DNA from: Endomychus coccineus
Lineage: Eukaryota > Arthropoda > Insecta > Coleoptera > Endomychidae
Direction: 5' to 3'
Length of the DNA stretch: 64,000 nucleotides
Assembly (NCBI GenBank): GCA_958510875.1
Contig: OY294070.1
Location: 4,836,001-4,900,000, forward strand
The number at the start of each line of letters is the position of its first letter. Within the stretch, counting starts at the first letter, position 1. Positions 57,586-64,000 of this stretch are shown here, one piece after another. Position numbers and translations under genes: made by a program. The notes below the pieces were generated by a model. It ran no database searches. It worked only from the letters and a program-made list of their open reading frames with translations, and was not told where the DNA came from.

Positions 57586-58400
57586 TTTTTTTGTTTCTGA
57601 AGATATAGTCCAAGACCTTTTTGATGTTTTCTCAAGTATAGGCCGGACCCTTGTTTGCCAAGTGCTATAGCTTCCATCGATTTGTTATGACGTTGTGCCT
57701 CTTCTAAATCTCTTCGAGCTTGTTTTGATTTATTAACCGCATTAACTATGGCCGTTGCCCCACCAGTTAGAGCACCTGCAGCTGATAGCCCCGCAAACAG
57801 AGGTATAAGGAAAGGAAGGAATCCACCTGTTTTAGGTAGGGGGATTACTCTTGGTAAATTTACTTTCTTCTTCCCTCCCACTCTTTTGATTTCATTTTTG
57901 GCAACGTTCAAAGCGAATTGTGAGGATTTTTTCAAATCAGCGTAATCGGTTTTATTCATTTTCTTACGAATACCTTTGACTATACTATTATGAAATCCTA
58001 CTCGTTTCTGACGTTTCTTAATACCTCTACCAGATTTCCTTCTACTCTTCTTTCGTTTCTTCATACCCATACCTAATTTCCTTTTAGCCTTCATCGTTTT
58101 ATTCACTAACCAAGCTGCAATCTTCTCACGGAAATTTGCGCTTTTTGATTGCAATCTGTTATAAGCTTTTTCTTCTAATTCACGATCGGCCTTATGCCTA
58201 ATATCTAAATCGTTCTCACTTTGAGAGTAAGCTATATCGTGCTGACGACAAGCTTTATCTAACTCATTTACACCAGGATCTCCACGATTCAGGCGCTTCT
58301 TCAGTTTAGTACCAGGACCACAATACTGATAACCTGGTATGTGTACTTCGAACGGTAGATTATTTATTAGCGAGTTAACAACACCCTCACCGTAATGCAT
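57576..58400 (-). CDS. PLA2-domain virion core protein
   Basis: The start is ATG 58,400 (274 aa); codons further upstream lack a better start and overlap the divergent promoter. Residues 21-60 carry a parvovirus-type phospholipase A2: calcium loop YCGPGT and catalytic HD (H54, D55) in ACRQHDIAYS. In related viruses this enzyme breaches endosomal membranes. A highly basic stretch (KKRKKSRRKSGRGIKKRQKR) suits DNA condensation. Next is a hydrophobic segment (GGFLPFLIPLFAGLSAAGAL) and a C-terminal part with GLYL repeats resembling adenoviral core peptide X. LTGG|A fits the adenain cleavage consensus, which is only suggestive. Divergent from the ATPase gene with 79 nt between ATGs. The ORF ends at 57,576, two codons after a slippery heptamer. 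Confidence 0.85.
   Translation of the reverse strand: MHYGEGVVNSLINNLPFEVHIPGYQYCGPGTKLKKRLNRGDPGVNELDKACRQHDIAYSQSENDLDIRHKADRELEEKAYNRLQSKSANFREKIAAWLVNKTMKAKRKLGMGMKKRKKSRRKSGRGIKKRQKRVGFHNSIVKGIRKKMNKTDYADLKKSSQFALNVAKNEIKRVGGKKKVNLPRVIPLPKTGGFLPFLIPLFAGLSAAGALTGGATAIVNAVNKSKQARRDLEEAQRHNKSMEAIALGKQGSGLYLRKHQKGLGLYLQKQKNYH
57585..57591 (-). promoter_or_regulatory. putative -1 ribosomal frameshift site A AAA AAC
   Basis: In the PLA2/core frame the codons CAA AAA AAC place the heptamer A AAA AAC in the X XXY YYZ register, and TAA follows two codons later. Slipping back one base continues in the protease frame. This is the same heptamer used by several retroviral gag-pro junctions. I could not see a strong downstream stem or pseudoknot by eye. 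Confidence 0.6.
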
Positions 58401-58479
58401 CAGGTTCGAGACTGTAACATTTTTTCTATGAGACTCTATTATAAATAGATTCCAGTTGGAAGATGAGCCACAGTACACA
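58401..58479. promoter_or_regulatory. bidirectional gap between PLA2/core and ATPase genes
   Basis: Only 79 nt separate the two divergent ATGs, so both leaders and any core promoters must be here or within the opposite gene. A TATAAATAG sequence at 58,440-58,448 could serve as a TATA box for one side, but it is very close to the plus-strand ATG (58,480). Confidence 0.45.
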
Positions 58480-59169
58480 ATGAAAGTTGTGAAACAGAAG
58501 ATCACTCTTGATATAATGAATCTTGATGATGAACCAGATGTTATAGCAAACCGTGATAGACATGGTTCTTTATTCCCGAATACTTTGAGAACAATAATCT
58601 GTGGTCCTAGTAATTGTGGGAAAACTAATGTAATGTTATCTCTGTTGTTCGATCAAAATGGTTTGCGTTTTGAAAATGTATATGTGTACTCGAAATCGTT
58701 ACATCAACCAAAGTATCAACTTCTTCAGGAAACGTTAGCCAAAATTCGAGGATTGGAATATCATCCATTCTCTGAAAATGATGATGTCATCGATCCTCTT
58801 CAGGCCAAACCCAATTCCGTTATCATATTTGATGATGTAATGTGCGATAAGCAAGATAAGATCAGAGCGTACTTTTCAAGAGGTAGACATAATTTAATTG
58901 ACAGTTTCTATCTGTGTCAGTCATATGCAAAATGTCCGAAACATGGAATACGTGATAATACTAATACTATGATAATTTTCAAACAAGATGATCTTAATCT
59001 TCGACATATATACGATGATCATGTAACTAGTGATATGCCATTTGAGAAATTTAAAAATATATGTTGTCAGTGTTGGAAAGAGAAATATGGTTTTATCATG
59101 ATAGACAAAGACAGTGATTTACATAAAGGGAGATATAGGAAAAAATTTGATTCATTTATATATCTATGA
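58480..59169 (+). CDS. ATP: FtsK/HerA-type genome-packaging ATPase
   Basis: 229 aa from ATG 58,480; the in-frame TTG at 58,456 is not a likely start. Walker A is GPSNCGKT (42-49). Walker B is VIIFDDV (D118, D119), with Asp in place of the usual Glu after the first Asp. A later SRGRHNLIDSFYLCQSY segment fits sensor and arginine-finger positions (GRH..., then Q at the end of a strand) of A32-like packaging ATPases. The protein would pump element DNA into preformed capsids. It faces the PLA2/core gene and leads a plus-strand cluster. Confidence 0.9.
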   Translation: MKVVKQKITLDIMNLDDEPDVIANRDRHGSLFPNTLRTIICGPSNCGKTNVMLSLLFDQNGLRFENVYVYSKSLHQPKYQLLQETLAKIRGLEYHPFSENDDVIDPLQAKPNSVIIFDDVMCDKQDKIRAYFSRGRHNLIDSFYLCQSYAKCPKHGIRDNTNTMIIFKQDDLNLRHIYDDHVTSDMPFEKFKNICCQCWKEKYGFIMIDKDSDLHKGRYRKKFDSFIYL

Positions 59170-59221
59170 GGGGTTAATGTGAAATCATTGATCGGTTGGA
59201 AACGGTTGTGTGAAGATTATC

Positions 59222-60238
59222 ATGACTCCTCCGAATGAAATAAAAACTCGAAAAGTGAAGAAGAAGATTAACAACCTTGCTAATATAATCAGAAAAAAGT
59301 ATATGTCCATTAAATTGGGTAAAGCTGAACAAGATGAGGCTGTAGAGAAAATATTTAGCACTGTATCTAAACCATTGAGCGATATTTCAAAACATACTAG
59401 TGAAATTGAACGAAAAGTATCATCATTGAAGCATGCTCAAACAACGATCCCCCAAATTAAAGTGGAACCACCATCCAAAGTTGATTTCACACCGGTTGAG
59501 AAAGAAGAAGTATTTGAAAGTCAACCGGAAGAAGAAGAATCAGAAGAGGGATTTTCAGGTGATGTGAGTCTTCGAGAACTACGTAAGGAATTTCATAGTT
59601 ATAAAAAGAAGCATGAAAAACAAATCGAAATTTATTTCGAGCAGTACCCCCCTTTAATCCGCTATTATATTGAAGGAATGTTATTGGATGATGATATAAA
59701 GAAATATGATACTGTATATGGCCCTCATGTAGATTCAACTACACATAAATGGATATTAGGAGATAAGATATTAGATATACACCCTAAGGAGGATATTATT
59801 AGTATTGGTGATTATAAATTTAAAGGAACTCAAGGTCTTTATGAGTTGATATTTATGAATAATCCTACCCCTAAAGTCTCTGAAGAAGATTCTAAGAACT
59901 ATAAAAAAATCTTGGATTTAACGAATGCGGCTAGACGAAAGAATGATCCGTCTAAACAGATAAGAGGTAGTAGATCATATAAATATAAGTTTGTTATCAA
60001 GCCACTGATGGAGGTTGTTGGGAAACATCATCAACGTAGTAAATCCTACAGTGGTGCTGGTATCGATATGATGAGTTATAATGAAAAGCCTATTCAATAT
60101 ATCTATTGGGATGATATAAACGAGATCGTAGATAGATTACGTCTCTTGATCTCATCCGCATCTGTAGGCAATAACAATCATTCCAATGAAATTATTTCTA
60201 TAATTGAGGAATTAAAGGAAGCTCATGTTATTGAATAA
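59222..60238 (+). CDS. conserved Polinton protein with GT.GLYELIF motif, function unknown
   Basis: 338 aa from ATG 59,222; the frame is open from a GTG at 59,210. The N-terminal half is charged and coiled-coil-like with an EEE-rich linker (EKEEVFESQPEEEESEEG). The C-terminal half has the block that recurs next to Polinton genes in many insects: YDTVYGPHVD, a beta segment ending GDYKFKGTQGLYELIFMNNP, and KKILDLTNAARR. This block is often amplified in insect genomes. No enzymatic motif is visible. Its place between the ATPase and the fibre-like gene suggests a virion or packaging role; that is inference. Confidence 0.75.
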   Translation: MTPPNEIKTRKVKKKINNLANIIRKKYMSIKLGKAEQDEAVEKIFSTVSKPLSDISKHTSEIERKVSSLKHAQTTIPQIKVEPPSKVDFTPVEKEEVFESQPEEEESEEGFSGDVSLRELRKEFHSYKKKHEKQIEIYFEQYPPLIRYYIEGMLLDDDIKKYDTVYGPHVDSTTHKWILGDKILDIHPKEDIISIGDYKFKGTQGLYELIFMNNPTPKVSEEDSKNYKKILDLTNAARRKNDPSKQIRGSRSYKYKFVIKPLMEVVGKHHQRSKSYSGAGIDMMSYNEKPIQYIYWDDINEIVDRLRLLISSASVGNNNHSNEIISIIEELKEAHVIE

Positions 60239-60262
60239 TAAGTATTAGCCATATCAATATTT

Positions 60263-60892
60263 ATGTTCAGTATCAAGATGAGTATCGATAAGTTCGGTCG
60301 TTCGTCTATTTCATCTCAAGCTACGGCTTTGAAACGTTATCATCCTTGTGAATTACAACTCACTTCGAACGGAAATTATGATATGCAAAACCGCATATTG
60401 TGTAACTTGAAGGAACCTGTTAATCAAACTGACGCTACTAATAAACGTTATGTGGAGAATTCTATCTCTGTTAATAGACGTCAATTGGAAATAGAACTGA
60501 GAAACAATCTTAACAATTTTGAGAGAGATTATGCAAAGAAAATTGTTCTTAAAACTAATAAAACTCATTCTGAAGTAGAACGATTACGAGTTACATCGGA
60601 AGATAAGTTTAAAATCTTTGATGCAAACATACAAGAGTTAAAGGGTAAAATTCTTTCCGATATAAAACAATTACAAATTCAGCTGGAGATAGGTATGAAG
60701 GAGATAAAGAATAAACTAGAAATTTATGATGATAGTTTGAAAACGATTCCCCTCACAAGCCTACAAGAGATTAATAAAGTTATTAAGAAGTTACAGAATG
60801 CCGACAAATCTAATAGTGCAAAATTATTAAAACTGGAAGATGACTTGGTCAAGTTCATACACCTAGTAAACCAAAAACAAAATGTAATATAA
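60263..60892 (+). CDS. fibre-like coiled-coil protein
   Basis: 209 aa from ATG 60,263; an alternative start is ATG 60,278 (MSIDKFGRSS). The N-terminal third has a pattern familiar from fibre and tail-fibre proteins: GNYDMQNRILCNLKEPVN followed by DATNKRYVE. The remaining ~150 residues are heptad-rich (LEIELRNNLNNFERDYAKKI, then further helices to the end), suggesting a trimeric coiled-coil stalk. No receptor-binding head is recognisable. It could be a vertex fibre that attaches to the penton protein; that is inferred from pattern and gene context. Confidence 0.65.
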   Translation: MFSIKMSIDKFGRSSISSQATALKRYHPCELQLTSNGNYDMQNRILCNLKEPVNQTDATNKRYVENSISVNRRQLEIELRNNLNNFERDYAKKIVLKTNKTHSEVERLRVTSEDKFKIFDANIQELKGKILSDIKQLQIQLEIGMKEIKNKLEIYDDSLKTIPLTSLQEINKVIKKLQNADKSNSAKLLKLEDDLVKFIHLVNQKQNVI

Positions 60893-60987
60893 ACAAGGGG
60901 AAGCAGATTATAACACCATTGATCTGTATTCATCCAAAGCTGTCTAATCTATATGATACAATTTTCCGTCTCTGACTGATTATAGAT

Positions 60988-61920
60988 ATGTATAGTAAAG
61001 AAAAGGTTCAAATTGTTCGTGAGTTACATAAGCCTGCATTGAAAAATTACAACCGTCGGAGAACAATTATTAAAGGAATTGACGATCTATGGCAGGTTGA
61101 TCTTGCTGATATGAATAGCTACGTTCGGGATAATGCCGGATACAAATATATATTGGTTGTGATAGATTGTTTCTCCAAATATGTGTGGACGAGACCGTTG
61201 AAAACGAAAACAGCTGGAGAAGTACGAGATGCATTTAACAAAGTTCTAAGTAATTCTAAAAATAGAATTCCTAAGAATCTTCAATCTGATAATGGGACAG
61301 AATTCTATAACAAACTGTTCTCTGAACTGATGCGAAAATATCATATCAATCATTATAGTTCTTTTTCTATTATGAAAGCTTCTATAGCTGAGAGGGTGAT
61401 AAGAACTTTGAAAGAGAAAATCTACCAGTCATTCAGCTTGCGTGGAAAATATAAATGGATTGATGTTTTAGATAAGATTGTATTAGATTATAATAAGCGT
61501 AAACATCGAACTATTGGTATGGCACCTTGTAAGGTTACAAAGAGCAATGAAAAATCGGTTCTAAATAGATCATATTCACACATGAAAAGAGCATTACCCC
61601 ACAAATTCAATGTTGGTGATATAGTTAGAATAAGCAAAACGAAATGCTTATTTGAGAAAGGATATACGCCCAGCTGGTCTACGGAGCTCTTTAAGATTTC
61701 TCGAGTTCATTTTACAAACCCTATTACATATTTATTAGAAGATATGTTTGGAAAACCAATATCTGGAGGATTCTATGAATCGGAAATTCAGAAGACTAAG
61801 CAACCAGATGTATATCTAGTTGAAAAAATTCTACGTAGGAGGGGACAAAAGTTATATGTTAAATGGCTGGGATTGGGGTCTGAACATAACAGCTGGATTC
61901 CAAAGAAAGATGTACTATGA
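60988..61920 (+). CDS. INT: retroviral-type integrase with C-terminal chromodomain
   Basis: 310 aa. The DDE triad is D38 (WQVDLADM), D101 (LQSDNGTEF) and E135 (ASIAERVIRTLK), with normal spacing for rve integrases, so the enzyme looks active. Basic DNA-binding residues precede the core (NYNRRRTIIKG). After an SH3-like part (KFNVGDIVRISK) comes a chromodomain (VYLVEKILRRRGQKLYVKWL, then HNSWIPKKDVL), which in related elements guides insertion to modified chromatin. It inserts the linear element and normally makes 6-bp target duplications. The N-terminal zinc-binding part is reduced, as in other Polintons. Confidence 0.95.
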   Translation: MYSKEKVQIVRELHKPALKNYNRRRTIIKGIDDLWQVDLADMNSYVRDNAGYKYILVVIDCFSKYVWTRPLKTKTAGEVRDAFNKVLSNSKNRIPKNLQSDNGTEFYNKLFSELMRKYHINHYSSFSIMKASIAERVIRTLKEKIYQSFSLRGKYKWIDVLDKIVLDYNKRKHRTIGMAPCKVTKSNEKSVLNRSYSHMKRALPHKFNVGDIVRISKTKCLFEKGYTPSWSTELFKISRVHFTNPITYLLEDMFGKPISGGFYESEIQKTKQPDVYLVEKILRRRGQKLYVKWLGLGSEHNSWIPKKDVL

Positions 61921-61973
61921 TTGATCAGTTGTTCGCCGTTGTTGAAGCGAACAAGTTGTGTGTTTTGTGAAAG

Positions 61974-62639
61974 ATGAGCTCTGATAGTGCTATTGATTTG
62001 TTACTATATCAAACTGAAATGGATTATACACAACTTGAATATGAAAAACGCATTTCTCAAGAATCGAGACTAATTTGTGAAGTGACATATCCTTTATATA
62101 ACCTGAATTCAATATCGGTTGGGTTAAGTGCTGCACGAGGATATATTCCAGTCGTTAAATTGACAAATGAATTATACCACAAGATTTCTTTTATGCCATT
62201 CGAATGGAATATATTCATCGATCGAAAAAACGAAATTTTGGAATATTTTGACAATGATAATAACACTACATTACAATTCTCTACGAACTCAGATAATGAT
62301 CTTGTGGAAGGTGTGAAAATTCTGAATACAAAACTGCTTAAAATAAATTATTTTGGATCTTGTGTTCTGTTAGATGGGAAATGTTTCAAACTAATCATCA
62401 TTTTACAAGATCTAATCAACTATAGACTCCGTTATCTGGAACAGTTGAATTTTGCAAGCTATTATCAAACAACATTGATATCGGCTGCACAAATACCAGA
62501 GCCGGACAATTTGAAGAAGATTAAGAGAATCATATCAATCCCCAATTCGGCTAATGGATATTGTTTGTTGGAAGCTATCAATTTTACCCCCGAAAGAGTT
62601 CTAAAAGATTATGAACATTTCACATTCTACAATGTATAA
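61974..62639 (+). CDS. hypothetical Polinton protein (221 aa)
   Basis: From ATG 61,974, 54 bp after the integrase stop. Mixed alpha/beta composition with no membrane segment and no motif that I recognise; segments such as YIPVVKLTNELYHKISFMPF and LQDLINYRLRYLEQLNFASY look like a folded soluble protein. It is intact and on the same strand as the integrase and the following glycoprotein, so probably a genuine element gene. Function unknown. Confidence 0.65.
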   Translation: MSSDSAIDLLLYQTEMDYTQLEYEKRISQESRLICEVTYPLYNLNSISVGLSAARGYIPVVKLTNELYHKISFMPFEWNIFIDRKNEILEYFDNDNNTTLQFSTNSDNDLVEGVKILNTKLLKINYFGSCVLLDGKCFKLIIILQDLINYRLRYLEQLNFASYYQTTLISAAQIPEPDNLKKIKRIISIPNSANGYCLLEAINFTPERVLKDYEHFTFYNV

Positions 62640-62678
62640 AAACTTTGAACATAGTATAATTAATTCAGTTCTATCAAG

Positions 62679-63230
62679 ATGGCTTTCCTGAGCGTAAGTT
62701 TCGTCATCCTTCACGCCATCATTCAGAATCATATTATTTACATCAATCAGTCTCCAGATGTTATCGAAAGTTTCATCTGCTTCAATGTCAATAACACGTT
62801 TGAAGATGATTGGCCGAAATATTGGTTTAGAATGGATGTAGATTACTTCTATGGAAAAGGTTTGCCAGGATTTAAATATGATTTCGAGAACATTACATTT
62901 GGGAATTTGAAATTATTGAGAAACCCTTCATTCTCATCGTTATCATCTTTACAAATAATCTACTATAAACTCAGATTGGTTTTCTTCAATCGGACATTTG
63001 GTGACACTAGTTGGAGACCTCTTATGATTGAAGCTAGTGGTGAGGAGATAACAACAACAATAACAAATGTCAAATTTGAAAATTCAACAAAAATCGCCGA
63101 TGAAGAGTCTAGTAGTAATTGTAATAATTATCTCATTATTATCTCTTCTATAATTATATTGTTAATGATATCAATAATATCTTGTCTATTATACCATGTA
63201 CGGAATAAGTATTATGCAATAAAATTATGA
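62679..63230 (+). CDS. type I membrane glycoprotein of the Polinton, unknown function
   Basis: 183 aa from ATG 62,679 (AAGATGG context). An N-terminal hydrophobic segment (MAFLSVSFVILHAIIQNHII) fits a signal peptide. A second long hydrophobic segment (YLIIISSIIILLMISIISCL) near the C-terminus fits a membrane anchor, followed by a short basic tail. The ectodomain of about 125 residues has four possible N-glycosylation sites (NNT, NIT, NRT, NST) and few cysteines. Membrane proteins suggest a particle envelope or cell-surface function. It is too short and lacks an obvious fusion peptide to be called a fusogen. Confidence 0.7.
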   Translation: MAFLSVSFVILHAIIQNHIIYINQSPDVIESFICFNVNNTFEDDWPKYWFRMDVDYFYGKGLPGFKYDFENITFGNLKLLRNPSFSSLSSLQIIYYKLRLVFFNRTFGDTSWRPLMIEASGEEITTTITNVKFENSTKIADEESSSNCNNYLIIISSIIILLMISIISCLLYHVRNKYYAIKL

Positions 63231-63689
63231 ATATAGAAACCACATTGTTTTATTAATAATATCAGGTTAGTTGTATTTGAAGATGTCTGTTTCGTTGCTT
63301 CTATTTCAACAGTTCTGTTAGCCGATCGAACAGCTCTGATAACAGATATCGCTAACAGATCTGCTTGAAGATGCTTGTATCTGTTCCTGTTCCCACAGTT
63401 CTGTTAACAGATGGTGCTACTGACAGATCTGTTTGAAACATCAGATCAGTTGATAACACTATTCTGCTATCAGAAGGTGTCACTGTTCACTGAACGACCG
63501 CTGTCCACAGATGGCGCTACTGACATCTAATTAATCAGATCAGTTATGCTTAAACATCTGTTTCTGTTCCAACAGTTCAGTAGACAGATGGCGCTAGCGT
63601 TACTACTGATCATAGAACAACCCCGCTGTCCACAGATGGCGCTACTGTCATCTCTGCCATAGCGCAACAACCGCCATCACTCCATCCAA

Positions 63690-63691
<2 letters not shown>
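63231..63691. repeat. Polinton right subterminal degenerate direct repeats
   Basis: Motifs CAGATGG(C/T)GCTACTG (near 63,400, 63,513, 63,580 and 63,633) and CTGTTCC(C/A)ACAGTTC recur in loose tandem. No gene. Such subterminal repeats may bind element proteins, but no function is shown. Confidence 0.7.

Positions 63692-63758
<67 letters not shown>
63692..63758. repeat. (CT)n microsatellite
   Basis: A pure CT dinucleotide run of about 67 bp inside the Polinton right end. The minus-strand RE-repeat frame across it is an artefact. Confidence 0.97.
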
Positions 63759-63761
<3 letters not shown>

Positions 63762-63889
63762 CACAACCAATCACAACAAGCCACACCCATCCCACGTACA
63801 ATACAACTCCAACAACCAATCACACACAAGCCCACTCCATCCAATCGCTCTCTTATCACAACCAATCATAACAAACCACACCCATCCAC
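63759..63889. repeat. TIR-like subterminal repeats
   Basis: Two tandem partial copies of sequence that also occurs in the TIR: CAACCAATCACA(C)A(C)AAGCC and TCTTATCACAACCAATCA appear before the TIR proper. The left end has no matching second copy. Confidence 0.7.
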
Positions 63890-64000
63890 ATACAAATCCA
63901 ACAACCAATCACACACAAGCCACGCCCCCACTCCAAACATACTATACAATCACAGCACAACTCCTTATCTCTACAATCAGCAATGGCGGAGCCACTTCCG
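63890..64000 (-). repeat. Polinton right terminal inverted repeat (reaches the window end)
   Basis: 111 bases identical to the reverse complement of 46,956-47,066. The final bases GGCGGAGCCACTTCCG are the last of the window, so the flank and the target-site duplication are not visible. Confidence 0.95.

Larger units (their letters stand above)
46956..64000. mobile_element. Polinton/Maverick element, essentially complete
   Basis: About 17 kb bounded by identical 111-bp terminal inverted repeats, of which the right one reaches the last base of the window, so its true end and the 6-bp target duplication cannot be seen. The gene set is the Polinton signature: protein-primed DNA polymerase B, retroviral-type integrase, packaging ATPase, adenovirus-type protease, double-jelly-roll major capsid and single-jelly-roll penton proteins, with a PLA2/core protein. 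Major ORFs are open. It shares its virion genes with adintoviruses, so it could be a virus-like element able to form particles; that is inference. Confidence 0.95.

Noticed and set aside
55114..58400. Idea that the virion genes are degraded endogenous-virus remnants
   Set aside because: The frames are open with family signatures intact, and the TIRs are identical, so the element is not an old decayed insertion.
63610..63819. Frame of alternating Arg-Glu
   Set aside because: Product of the CT microsatellite on the opposite strand.
1..64000. Search for tRNA or rRNA genes
   Set aside because: No convincing cloverleaf or rRNA core was seen by eye; a covariance search could not be run.

Overview
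The window is eukaryotic nuclear DNA from an insect; I cannot name the order, though the style of repeats would fit a beetle or hemipteran. Evidence: AT-rich introns with GT-AG splice sites, two spliced genes that read clearly as animal proteins (a codanin-1 homologue and a TBC1D10-type Rab GAP), abundant MITEs and foldback repeats, hAT, BEL/Pao and LINE debris, and a complete Polinton/Maverick element.

Layout. 1-7,758: codanin-1 homologue on the minus strand, seven exons seen, 3' end off the window; its large intron carries nested foldback and MITE insertions. 7,759-8,599: head-to-head intergenic gap. 8,600-18,741: TBC1D10-like gene on the plus strand, three exons giving exactly 356 aa; its introns hold BEL/Pao gag remnants, a 0.9-kb foldback and a deleted hAT element with an 8-bp target duplication. 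18,742-21,690: 3' flank, a dispersed repeat and a 1.6-kb foldback. 21,693-30,320: about 19 near-identical 438-bp tandem units, most with a cysteine-rich (CXC-like) exon bounded by splice sites on the minus strand, plus a diverged edge unit. 31,418-35,940: AT-rich satellite of about 95-bp monomers in a higher-order repeat of about 435 bp. 36,000-42,050: repeat-rich, no convincing gene. 42,059-42,589: RAP1-type Myb-domain ORF. 42,630-45,094: tandemly duplicated, broken NAT9 (N-acetyltransferase 9) copies. 46,428-46,955: dead LINE RNase H fragment.

46,956-64,000: a Polinton/Maverick (virus-like giant transposon) inserted in that LINE fragment. Its 111-bp terminal inverted repeats are identical and the right one runs to the last base of the window. 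Plus-strand replication, packaging and integration genes: OB-fold-like protein, protein-primed DNA polymerase B, FtsK/HerA-type packaging ATPase, a conserved unknown, a fibre-like coiled-coil protein, a retroviral-type integrase with a chromodomain, an unknown and a membrane glycoprotein. The minus-strand virion block contains the PLA2/core protein, adenovirus-type protease, penton, a small overlapping ORF, major capsid protein, a nuclease-like unknown, a RING protein and a signal-peptide protein.

The two most notable observations are in the Polinton. First, the protease frame has no upstream AUG but lies in the -1 frame of the PLA2/core ORF, and a slippery heptamer A AAA AAC sits in the right register two codons before the PLA2/core stop. 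This suggests programmed -1 frameshifting. Second, the left end carries a seven-exon gene with 57-67-nt introns whose exons join to exactly 255 open codons plus a stop. Both come from reading the sequence by eye and need RNA or ribosome data to confirm.
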